Assembly: GCA_934500875.1 (NCBI GenBank)
Contig: CAKSTL010000008.1
Coordinates: 62,001 to 126,000, forward strand
DNA: 64,000 nt
Origin: an uncultured Clostridia bacterium
GTDB taxonomy: Bacteria > Bacillota > Clostridia > UMGS1810
Direction of reading: 5' to 3'
Position numbers and translations under genes: made by a program. Positions 34,389 to 41,994 of this stretch are shown here, piece by piece (positions within the stretch are counted from its first letter, which is position 1; each line of letters starts with the position of its first letter). The notes beneath the pieces were generated by a model. The model was given only the letters and a program-made list of their open reading frames with translations, was not told where the DNA came from and did no database searches.

Positions 34389-34462
34389 TTCTAACGTGCT
34401 TAAAAAGGCTTTGTTTCGGCATTTTTATCTAAGCGCTGACGCAAGATTTATTTAATATTTTT

Positions 34463-34538
34463 GCGCCCTTGGCTCAACGGATAGAGTAGCTGACTTCGAA
34501 TCAGTTGGTTGTAGGTTCGAATCCTACAGGGCGTGCCA
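34463..34538 (+). tRNA. tRNA-Arg (TCG)
   Basis: Acceptor GCGCCCT/AGGGCGT with a G-T first pair, anticodon loop CTTCGAA (TCG), T-arm GTAGG-TTCGAAT-CCTAC and encoded CCA. It marks the left border of an accessory island, a frequent integration target. Confidence 0.95.
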
Positions 34539-34544
34539 GAAAAA

Positions 34545-34577
34545 GCGGTCAAAATAGATGCAATCTGTTTTGACCGC
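34545..34577 (+). terminator. Hairpin after tRNA-Arg
   Basis: GCGGTCAAAA (34545-34554) pairs perfectly with TTTTGACCGC (34568-34577). T-rich sequence follows after 14 bases, so it is a transcript end or 3' stabiliser for the tRNA. Confidence 0.6.
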
Positions 34578-34635
34578 ATTCTTATGCGGTTTTTGAGCAT
34601 TTTTGAAAAATTCGATTTGACTAAAAAACAGTAGA

Positions 34636-34675
34636 TGCACCCACCGGTTTGACCGGACTTGAACCGGGGACACCG
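34636..34675 (-). other. tRNA-like 3' remnant (T-arm fragment)
   Basis: Read on the minus strand this piece contains GGTGTCCCCGGTTCAAGTCC followed by GGTCAAACCGGTGGGTGCATC, with the T-loop consensus GGTTCAAGTCC. No D-arm or anticodon arm can be folded around it. It may be a fragment left by an integration at another tRNA gene. The remaining bases from 34578 to 34780 show no gene; AGATGCA occurs three times (near 34556, 34633 and 34722). Confidence 0.35.
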
Positions 34676-34780
34676 TAAAAATCAAATATAAAATCAATTC
34701 AAAAAACGCTAATGTACAAAACAGATGCAATGTATAACATAATGGTTTTGAACCGTAACACAACTTAATATGGATAAATT

Positions 34781-34819
34781 AAGACGATAGTTTCTAAATA
34801 GAGATTATCGTCTTTTTTT
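34781..34819 (+). terminator. Orphan terminator at the island edge
   Basis: AAGACGATA (34781-34789) pairs with TATCGTCTT (34806-34814), followed by TTTTT. No gene precedes it on the plus strand except tRNA-Arg, so it may be the end of a gene lost from the island. Confidence 0.75.
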
Positions 34820-34848
34820 GTATTTCCAAAAATGAAAGGATGAAAAAA

Positions 34849-35508
34849 ATGAATGAGAAAAAATTTTTACAACAGATGTACGGCAAACTTGAAAATCAAT
34901 TAGAACAGGAGGTGAAACTTGCAGATGACAGCATTGAAATTTCAGAGGGCGATAAAGCTATTTTCAAAATTGACAGTAAAGGCGATGTGCTTTATTCGGC
35001 GGACAAGCAATTCTCAAATATCGTTAACAAGCTTCATGGCAAAATAGAGAATGATGTACGCAACACAAAAGAGTTTCTTAAAGTGATGGATAACAGTCCG
35101 GAATTAACGGCGGTTGACCTTAATGCACCGTACAAAAAATTGCTGGAGTATAACGATGTTGTTCTTGCCGGAACGGAGCATAGTGACGGCAGCTTTGAAT
35201 TTGTGACTTGGGACTGTAAAAACAACAGTTTAGATCACGGACACTACTATGAAGATTACGAAAGAGCAAAAGAGGATTTTGTAAAACGATCAGAGTTATT
35301 GCCTGAAAATCAAATATTCTCTGCTGATGAACGGTTTGAATTATACAGATGTGTTGAAGATACATTGTCTGCCGGATTTGAATTAAGCAGCGATGTTGAA
35401 AATATACTTGCCGATGTGAAGGAAAAACTAAAAGAAAGTATTCCCGATTTTGATAAACGGCTGACAACGCTTGATGAGCAGGATCAGCAGCAGGAACAAA
35501 AAATGTAG
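34849..35508 (+). CDS. Hypothetical protein of a Clostridial integrative-element type
   Basis: An acidic soluble protein of about 219 residues with no signal peptide. The segment HGHYYEDYERAKEDFVKRSELLPENQIFSADE followed by a helical region resembles accessory proteins of Clostridial conjugative elements as I remember them, but no named domain is certain. AAAGGA precedes the ATG at 34849; an ATG at 34840 is too close to it. First of five same-strand genes after tRNA-Arg, 16 bases before the ArdA-like gene, so the two are likely cotranscribed. Confidence 0.7.
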   Translation: MNEKKFLQQMYGKLENQLEQEVKLADDSIEISEGDKAIFKIDSKGDVLYSADKQFSNIVNKLHGKIENDVRNTKEFLKVMDNSPELTAVDLNAPYKKLLEYNDVVLAGTEHSDGSFEFVTWDCKNNSLDHGHYYEDYERAKEDFVKRSELLPENQIFSADERFELYRCVEDTLSAGFELSSDVENILADVKEKLKESIPDFDKRLTTLDEQDQQQEQKM

Positions 35509-35524
35509 CGAAAGGGTGAGTTAA

Positions 35525-36199
35525 ATGTTTACCGTTGATTTTAGATTTGAGGAAAATCAAACAACCATAGAATTCCCTTGCAATGAGGAATTTTTGTCGT
35601 CAAAGTTTGATGAGTTGGGGGTGAAGGATAAGTTAAAAACGAGTCAGTATGTGGTAGGAACGAACTATGCCGCATTAAAACGGCTCGTAACCGATTTTGT
35701 TGATGTCGGTGAACTTAACTTTCTTGCGAAATGCCTTGACAGTTTTGATAAGAACGAATTAAATAATCTGTGGTTTGAAAGAATACAGAATATTACAGCA
35801 ATCGAAAATCTGTATGCGGCAAATAATGTGCTTCGCGCAGTTGAAAGGGCAGAAAAAAACAATGAACTTGACAAACTGGAGGCTGTTATTGATTTTGCGG
35901 ACAGATACGACAGTGCGTCAATCATAAAACTTGAAGATAACATAGACAACTTCCGATATTTTGATAATGTATACGATAAAGAAGGGTTAGGTCGGGCTTT
36001 AATAGATGAAAACGATGACTACTATATAGATGAAGATATTGAGGAGTTTTTTATGTTTGAACAGTATGCCGAATCTGTCATGAATGAATGCGACTGTAAA
36101 TTCTGTGATAACGGCGCCGTTTTGCTTGAAGGCTTGACGCTCGCAGAAATATTCGGCGAGGATAATCAGTCAGAGGAAATGACAATGGGTGGAATGTAG
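35525..36199 (+). CDS. ArdA-like antirestriction protein
   Basis: A very acidic 224-residue protein. The order TNYAALKRLVTDFVDVGELNFLAKCL, a middle alpha region, then ASIIKLEDNIDNFRYFDNVYDKEGLGRALIDE follows ArdA-type proteins of Gram-positive conjugative elements, which mimic DNA and block type I restriction enzymes. The high Asp/Glu content fits DNA mimicry. RBS AAAGGGTGAG. Such genes normally travel with conjugation modules, none of which is in the window. Assignment rests on remembered similarity. Confidence 0.65.
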   Translation: MFTVDFRFEENQTTIEFPCNEEFLSSKFDELGVKDKLKTSQYVVGTNYAALKRLVTDFVDVGELNFLAKCLDSFDKNELNNLWFERIQNITAIENLYAANNVLRAVERAEKNNELDKLEAVIDFADRYDSASIIKLEDNIDNFRYFDNVYDKEGLGRALIDENDDYYIDEDIEEFFMFEQYAESVMNECDCKFCDNGAVLLEGLTLAEIFGEDNQSEEMTMGGM

Positions 36200-36217
36200 A
36201 ATGAGGGAGGTGAAAAA

Positions 36218-36628
36218 ATGTCGGAGAGCAGAATTTTAGCCGTTAAAATTGACGGCAAGCTGTTTGACAAGCTTGATGAGTTTGTTGAGGAAACAAAGGT
36301 TACAAAGCAGAAGTATATCAGTGAAATTTTAAGCCGAGAATTAGGGCAGTGGATGCAGCAGAAGGCAGAGCAGGATAAGAACCTCGACATAAAACACACT
36401 GACGGGCAAAAAGTTTGGGACAAGCCGGAGGTTATGGAGGCTATTGACGACTTTATGCTCCGAACCGGTAAGATTCCGAAACAGACAGAATTTAAGAATG
36501 AAAACGGTCTTCCGTCATACGGAGCAGCAGGACGGGCGCTTGAAATGTCTCCTGCGGAATATATGCGGGAGCGATACGATGCGCTTGGAATTGAAACAAA
36601 ACAGGAAAATATTGAAATGACTATGTAG
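36218..36628 (+). CDS. Ribbon-helix-helix protein with C-terminal helical module
   Basis: The 136-residue protein begins with a ribbon-helix-helix pattern (RILAVKIDGKLFDKLDEFVEETKVTKQKYISEILSREL, residues 5-42), typical of small DNA-binding regulators and relaxosome or antitoxin proteins. A C-terminal part contains MEAIDDFMLRTGKIPKQTEF and GLPSYGAAGRALEMSPAEYM, reminiscent of short DNA-binding repeats found near endonucleases. GGGAGGTG precedes the ATG. It probably regulates the island or binds its DNA. A terminator follows. Confidence 0.65.
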   Translation: MSESRILAVKIDGKLFDKLDEFVEETKVTKQKYISEILSRELGQWMQQKAEQDKNLDIKHTDGQKVWDKPEVMEAIDDFMLRTGKIPKQTEFKNENGLPSYGAAGRALEMSPAEYMRERYDALGIETKQENIEMTM

Positions 36629-36629
36629 G

Positions 36630-36665
36630 CGGTATGTTCTGAAAAAGAATGTACCGTCTTTTTTT
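36630..36665 (+). terminator. Terminator after the RHH gene
   Basis: CGGTATGTTCT (36630-36640) pairs with AGAATGTACCG (36646-36656) with two wobble pairs, then a T-run. Confidence 0.75.
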
Positions 36666-36745
36666 GTGGTCAAAGGCGAGAGAAAAGCGGTTGAACGAAG
36701 ATGTTAAAAACGAACAGAAACCAAATTATGCGAGGTGCGAATGGA

Positions 36746-37183
36746 ATGAAAAGAAATATTGATATTTTAATCGAAATACAGATAAAAATATACAGGTTCA
36801 AGTTTGCAGCAGATGATATTTCTGTGGCAGTGGATGTCAATGACGCAGAATTATCAGACTTAATTAAAGGCGGCAATAAAAGCACGGTTGTCCTTATGAA
36901 TATGATAGTCGGTATCACAGGATGTCTCGATTTGCTTACCGAGGATATAAAAGCATCAATGCTGAATGAAGGATTTGACATTGATGATTTTAATGAATGG
37001 AGTGCAAAGCTGATATATAACCCGTTTAGTATTGAGGGTATGCTCGAAACATTTGAAAATGCTCTCGAAGTATTAGAGGTATATATCCTTGAAACAATTC
37101 GGGGGTACAGAATTTTAACACAGTTTGCATACGATAAAGACACACGCCTGCCGGATCACATAGATACGGAGGATGAGGATTGA
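36746..37183 (+). CDS. Hypothetical protein in island
   Basis: An acidic, mostly helical protein of about 145 residues without signal or membrane segments. I recognise no family. The start is taken at the ATG at 36746, 8 bases after GAGGTG; an in-frame ATG at 36701 has no RBS. It overlaps the next gene by 4 bases (TTGA), so the two are translationally coupled and probably act together. Confidence 0.6.
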   Translation: MKRNIDILIEIQIKIYRFKFAADDISVAVDVNDAELSDLIKGGNKSTVVLMNMIVGITGCLDLLTEDIKASMLNEGFDIDDFNEWSAKLIYNPFSIEGMLETFENALEVLEVYILETIRGYRILTQFAYDKDTRLPDHIDTEDED

Positions 37184-37842
37184 CGTCGGCAAAGTTTATG
37201 TCGGGTACGAGGCTTTTCGCCTACGAATGTATGATGCAGCAGATACCCGATATGGGGAGATGCAGTAAAGAAGAAAAAAGACTGAAAGCACAGTATGCCG
37301 GAATGTTAAAAGAATATATGCGTGAATACGGATACGGAAGTATTATAAAAAGGGTGCTGAATTCATTGGACAGATTTTTGTTTGATGAATTTATTTTTTG
37401 CAATGAGGGGCATAGGGATTTGTTTTGGAAAATGCACGGAAAGTGCGTGAAAACCGACAAAAGATTAGATTTCAGAAAAGCTGCTGTTATTTATCTTTTG
37501 AGCGCTGACAGAGTATTCGGAACAATCCTTGAAAACTATGTATCCAATCCGCTTTATATTCTGCCGAAAATGTATAACGTCAGTAACGGTGAAGAACAAT
37601 ATAATTTGTATCACGCAGTCAGAATGCTTGCGGGAATGGAAACAGGTCTTGCGGAGGACGATCTGACCGAGGACGGCGTTGTAGATGATAAAACTCTTTG
37701 TTTGATTATCAATGCCAAATTTATTGAGAAGTACGGTATAAGCGGATATAAAGATAAGCGGAAAAGGAAACAGACCTATATGAACTATCCTATGAACCGC
37801 AGACAGAAAACATATTCGTATACAAGAGCTGATGATCGGTAA
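37180..37842 (+). CDS. Hypothetical protein in island
   Basis: A 220-residue soluble protein. The central block FDEFIFCNEGHRDLFWKMHG followed by RKAAVIYLLSADRVF looks like small uncharacterised phage or integrative-element proteins, but I cannot name it. The C-terminus is strongly basic (DKRKRKQTYMNYPMNRRQK). The start is a TTG overlapping the previous stop, with GGAGGA 6 bases upstream; an ATG at 37198 is an alternative. Last gene of the island. Confidence 0.6.
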   Translation: MTSAKFMSGTRLFAYECMMQQIPDMGRCSKEEKRLKAQYAGMLKEYMREYGYGSIIKRVLNSLDRFLFDEFIFCNEGHRDLFWKMHGKCVKTDKRLDFRKAAVIYLLSADRVFGTILENYVSNPLYILPKMYNVSNGEEQYNLYHAVRMLAGMETGLAEDDLTEDGVVDDKTLCLIINAKFIEKYGISGYKDKRKRKQTYMNYPMNRRQKTYSYTRADDR

Positions 37843-37960
37843 TGCCCAATGGTCTGTGTGCTTATTATAAAACTCATCAAAAAATTATGATTGTTTTGCT
37901 GATATAAGTGGTAACATTAATGTATTAAGTGTAAAAATATTTATAGAACGGGGTGGCTTG

Positions 37961-40948
37961 ATGAATACAAAGCCGAAAGAAAAATATAATGATATTTCTA
38001 TTGTTTCGGAAAATAGGGAAAAGCAACGGGCGTACTATGTGCCATTTTCGAATGGAAGAGATGCACTGATAAGCCGATGGTGCGAATCCGACAGATGCAT
38101 AATGTTAAATGGAGAATGGAATTTTAAGTATTTTGAGTGCCCACTTGATATTCCGGAGGACATTTCAGGTATAGAGTACAAGGATAGCCTCCAAGTTCCT
38201 TCTTGTTGGGAATGTTACGGTTATGGGCAGATTCAATATACGAATATAAACTATCCGTTTCAGTATGATCCGCCGTATACATACAAGTTAAATCCGGTGG
38301 GAGTATATAATCGTTCATTTTATCAAAAAAAGGATAATGAAAAAACATATATCGTTTTTGAAGGCGTGAGCAGTTATTTGGAATTGTATGTAAACAGTAT
38401 ATATGTTGGAATGAGCCGTGGAACACATATGCAGGCTGAGTTTGACATTTCTCGATATGTAAAAGACGGGATGAATGATATATGTGTGCTTGTGTACACT
38501 TGGAATGTGGAAAGCTATCTTGAAGACCAGGATTTTTTTCGATTTCATGGAATATTTCGTGATGTATATTTGATAAGGAGACCGATTAACCATATAAGAG
38601 ATATTTACATAAAGCCCGATATAGGCGGTAAAATTGAATTTGAATTTGATTTTATAGATGAAGAATTGCCGTGCAAGATTTCTGTATTAAACTCGAACGA
38701 AAAAATTATTGCGGATAAAACAGTAAAAAGCGGTGAAAAAATATATATTGACTCACCAAAACTTTGGTCAGCGGAACATCCAAACCTTTACGGGGTACTG
38801 ATAAGTTGCGGTGGTGAATATATTTATAAAAAGATAGGTTTCAGAAAAATTGAAACATCACCTAAAGGTGAACTTTTGATAAATGGCATATCGGTTAAAC
38901 TTAAAGGTGTTAACAGGCATGATTCAAATCCTAAAACGGGTTATTGCACAACCTATGAGGATATGAAAAACGATATTATTTTGATGAAGCAGAATAATAT
39001 AAATTGCATAAGAGCTGCACATTATCCCAATCATCCTGAATTTTTAGAAATGTGTGATTATTACGGTATGTATGTGATAGATGAATGTGATCAGGAAACA
39101 CATGGGGTTGAACACGCTTTCGGTTTATGTTCGCTTGCATCTATTGAGCAAATGGCAAATAATCCTGTGTTTTTGCCATCATATATGGACAGAATGGAGC
39201 GAATGGTTGAGAGAGACAAAAACTCACCGTGTATAATATCCTGGTCGCTTGGGAACGAGGGACAATTCGGTATAAATCACATCAAAATGTCAGAATGGAC
39301 CAAAGAACGAGACAATACACGCCTTATTCATTATGAACGCACAGCTTTCCCCAACAAGGCATATGGTGCAGACCAGATGAAAATAGATCCGTGTGTTGAT
39401 GTTATAAGCCGCATGTATACAAGTTTTGAAAGCCTTGATATACAAGGGGAAATGACCGATGACCGGCGTCCTTATTTTCTTGCGGAATATTGTCATGCTA
39501 TGGGGCTTAGTCCCGGCGGTGTTAAAGATTACTGGGATATAATATACAAGTATCCCAGACTAATCGGCGGATGTGTATGGGAGTGGTGCGACCATGCAGT
39601 TGAAAAGAAACTTGAGAATGGTAAAATCGGATATATTTACGGTGGCGATAGCGGAGATTTTCCAAATGACGGTAATTTTTGCTGTGACGGATTGGTATTT
39701 CCTGACAGAAAGCCGTCTACAGGTCTGCTAGAATACAAAAAAGTTATTGAACCTTGGAAAGTAAATTGTATCGACGCATTGAGTGGAAAATTTGAAATTG
39801 AAAATCGATATGATTTTACTGATTTTAATGAATTTAGTTTTTCGTATGCAATTATGGTTGATGGTAAGATTTACGACAGCGGAAGTTTTGAAATGGAACT
39901 TGAAGCACATAAAAAGAAAATCATTACGCTTAATTTCCGCAAACCATCTGAAGTCGAAAACGGAGTATATATAGAATTATATATGAATGTTGCTAAGCCC
40001 GAATCGTGGTGCAATGCGGGACATAATATTTCGTGGGCGCAGTTTGAGCTGCCGGTGGAAAGAGTGCCACAAAAAGCCCCTGTGCTCCGGTCGGTTGTCG
40101 TTGAAGACGGTAAAAGATATATAGATATTAAATCGGGAGAAAATAATATAGAAATAGATAAAGCCCGGGGAATGATTTCGTCGCTCAAAAAGAATGGCAG
40201 AGAATTACTTGTGCGACCATCTGACCTTGTAATATGGCGTGCGCTTATAGATAATGACAATTATGTAAAAGATGATTGGGAAAACGAATTTTTCCACAAA
40301 ACATATTTTAAGGTAAGAGATTTCAATACAAAAACAGTGGGAGAGAAGTGCATAATTGATATAAACGGTACTCAGGGTGCAAGCGGACGGTTGCCAATAT
40401 TTGATGTAAATATAAGATATACAGTAACATCGTATGGAGTGGATATACATATAGATGCTGTTAGAAACGAAATCAAAACAATGAACAGAAGTTCTTCGGA
40501 AGAAAGCAAGCTTGACTTGAAATTGAAAAAAGATATTGATCAAGTTCCCCGTTTTGGTATGAGATTCGCATTTAAACCGGAGTTTGAAAATATTGAATAT
40601 TTCGGAAAAGGCAGTTCAGAGTGCTACATCGACTATCAGGAACACGCAAAAATGGGAATCTGGCGGAGTACGGTAACTGAAGAATATCAGCCGTATATAA
40701 AACCGCAGGATTGTGCGAATCATATGAGTACAAAATGGTTAAAGCTTTTCGGCGGCGAAACAGTAAGATTTGAAACCGATAAAACATTTGAGTTTTCAGC
40801 ATTGCACTATACTATTGAGGAACTGTATGAAAAAGCACACGCATTTGAGCTTGAACAGTCAAAAAGTACAGAGGTGCTTATATGTTATAAAAACAGAGGT
40901 GTCGGTTCACATAGCTGCGGACCTGAACTGCAAAAAAATATTGTGTAA
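37961..40948 (+). CDS. lacZ: Beta-galactosidase, GH2 (LacZ type)
   Basis: This cytosolic GH2 enzyme of about 995 residues has the full LacZ order: sugar-binding jelly roll (VPSCWECYGYGQIQYTN), two immunoglobulin-like domains, a TIM barrel and the C-terminal small-chain domain. GVNRHDSNPKTGY is the GH2 signature. The acid/base is Glu433 in SWSLGNEGQFG and the nucleophile is Glu509 in FLAEYCHAMG. The ATG at 37961 follows GGGGTGG. It removes terminal beta-galactose from imported oligosaccharides, fitting arabinogalactan or galactan side chains of pectin. Codon use is more AT-rich than the operon that follows, so recent acquisition is possible. Confidence 0.93.
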   Translation: MNTKPKEKYNDISIVSENREKQRAYYVPFSNGRDALISRWCESDRCIMLNGEWNFKYFECPLDIPEDISGIEYKDSLQVPSCWECYGYGQIQYTNINYPFQYDPPYTYKLNPVGVYNRSFYQKKDNEKTYIVFEGVSSYLELYVNSIYVGMSRGTHMQAEFDISRYVKDGMNDICVLVYTWNVESYLEDQDFFRFHGIFRDVYLIRRPINHIRDIYIKPDIGGKIEFEFDFIDEELPCKISVLNSNEKIIADKTVKSGEKIYIDSPKLWSAEHPNLYGVLISCGGEYIYKKIGFRKIETSPKGELLINGISVKLKGVNRHDSNPKTGYCTTYEDMKNDIILMKQNNINCIRAAHYPNHPEFLEMCDYYGMYVIDECDQETHGVEHAFGLCSLASIEQMANNPVFLPSYMDRMERMVERDKNSPCIISWSLGNEGQFGINHIKMSEWTKERDNTRLIHYERTAFPNKAYGADQMKIDPCVDVISRMYTSFESLDIQGEMTDDRRPYFLAEYCHAMGLSPGGVKDYWDIIYKYPRLIGGCVWEWCDHAVEKKLENGKIGYIYGGDSGDFPNDGNFCCDGLVFPDRKPSTGLLEYKKVIEPWKVNCIDALSGKFEIENRYDFTDFNEFSFSYAIMVDGKIYDSGSFEMELEAHKKKIITLNFRKPSEVENGVYIELYMNVAKPESWCNAGHNISWAQFELPVERVPQKAPVLRSVVVEDGKRYIDIKSGENNIEIDKARGMISSLKKNGRELLVRPSDLVIWRALIDNDNYVKDDWENEFFHKTYFKVRDFNTKTVGEKCIIDINGTQGASGRLPIFDVNIRYTVTSYGVDIHIDAVRNEIKTMNRSSSEESKLDLKLKKDIDQVPRFGMRFAFKPEFENIEYFGKGSSECYIDYQEHAKMGIWRSTVTEEYQPYIKPQDCANHMSTKWLKLFGGETVRFETDKTFEFSALHYTIEELYEKAHAFELEQSKSTEVLICYKNRGVGSHSCGPELQKNIV

Positions 40949-40990
40949 CTGATAAAAAAATTAATTTCGAATTTAATATATGTTTGTAGC

Positions 40991-41033
40991 AAAAACGGCA
41001 GCAAAGGTCCTATGGATTTTTGCTGCCGTTTTT
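40991..41033. terminator. Bidirectional terminator between lacZ and AraC
   Basis: AAAAACGGCAGCAAA (40991-41005) pairs with TTTTGCTGCCGTTTTT (41018-41033) between two convergent genes. Confidence 0.88.
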
Positions 41034-41836
41034 CACGAAATAAAAGATTTTGGTGTAGTATTCATAAATTTTGAAAATAACTTGTAAAAATAGCATACAT
41101 CCGGAATGTTGACTGCCTCAGCTGCTTCTGAGATGCTGTATTCTCCACTGTTTAACAGGTCGCAGGCTTTTTTTATTCTAAGATAGTTCCGGTATGTTAT
41201 CGGTGACATATTTTTGTGTTTTCTGAACAAACGGCGAAAGTTGCCCTCGCTGGTATTGCACATTTCGGCAAGCTCGTGCACGGTGCAGTCGCTCAAATAA
41301 TTATTTTCCAAAAATATTATCCCTTTATAAATTGTCTGATAATTCAGCTTGGTATATCGGCGCAGACTGTCGTTTTGCAGACTGTACAATATTTTATACA
41401 GCTCGGACAGTATTTTCAGCTTGTACCCGACCGCACCCTGCATCCATATATCAAGCGCATTTTTAAACATTTCAAGATAGCGGCCGCTTTTATCGACCGC
41501 TGCGATACATATTTTATCGGGAAGGGTAATAAGGTCGCTTACAATCTGAAAATTAAAGGTTATAAATTCGCCGACCTCGCCTTTCGGCCACTCCGATTTA
41601 TAGGCAATATCGCTCGGCAGGTACACTATATTACCCGCGGGCGCGCGCAGCTCGTTTTTCGTGCCGCGGTTAAAAATTATCAGTCCGTTTACTACATAAA
41701 AAAGCCGATAAAACTGTCGGTCACTCTTTCGACACACAAATGTGTCGGGCGTGTATACCTTATCAGAAAAAACTCCGAAACTTAATGTCGTATTGCCGAT
41801 TTCTTCAAAATCTTTTATAAAAAAATCGCCGTTCAT
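41033..41836 (-). CDS. AraC-family regulator, divergent to the GRE operon
   Basis: A regulator of about 267 residues. The N-terminal cupin-type sensor includes QFYRLFYVVNGLIIF and APAGNIVYLPSDIAYKSEW. The C-terminal AraC domain includes GNFRRLFRKHKNMSPITYRNYLRIKKACDLL and ICYFYKLFSKFMNTTP-like sequence. AGGGGGT sets the ATG at 41836 rather than the frame opening at 41878. It is divergent from the oxidoreductase-GRE operon with about 160 bases between, so control of that operon is likely. A close paralogue lies at 50648-51451. Confidence 0.86.
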   Translation of the reverse strand: MNGDFFIKDFEEIGNTTLSFGVFSDKVYTPDTFVCRKSDRQFYRLFYVVNGLIIFNRGTKNELRAPAGNIVYLPSDIAYKSEWPKGEVGEFITFNFQIVSDLITLPDKICIAAVDKSGRYLEMFKNALDIWMQGAVGYKLKILSELYKILYSLQNDSLRRYTKLNYQTIYKGIIFLENNYLSDCTVHELAEMCNTSEGNFRRLFRKHKNMSPITYRNYLRIKKACDLLNSGEYSISEAAEAVNIPDVCYFYKLFSKFMNTTPKSFIS

Positions 41837-41869
41837 TCCAAGCGACCCCCTTACTTTATTTATGTTCGT

Positions 41870-41927
41870 ATTATACAATAAAAAGCCTGTTTTGTCAATA
41901 GAAATTCCGCGTGTCTTGGGTTATAAT
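41870..41927. promoter_or_regulatory. Back-to-back promoters of AraC and the GRE operon
   Basis: Minus strand: TTGACA (41893-41898), 17 bases, TATAAT (41870-41875), full consensus, for the AraC gene. Plus strand: TATAAT (41922-41927) with a poor -35 (TAGAAA, 41899-41904) for the operon. The two -35 boxes abut. A strong regulator promoter beside a weak operon promoter suits activation by AraC. Confidence 0.7.
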
Positions 41928-41994
41928 TATATGTATTAAGGGTCTGTGCCGAAATCGGAAAAGGGCGCGGGCAACCGTGAAAGGCTGGAGCATT

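Noticed and set aside
34463..40990. Repeat of the tRNA-Arg 3' end as an attachment-site partner
   Set aside because: I looked for GGTTCGAATCCTACAGGGCG downstream and found no second copy in the window, so island boundaries cannot be proven.
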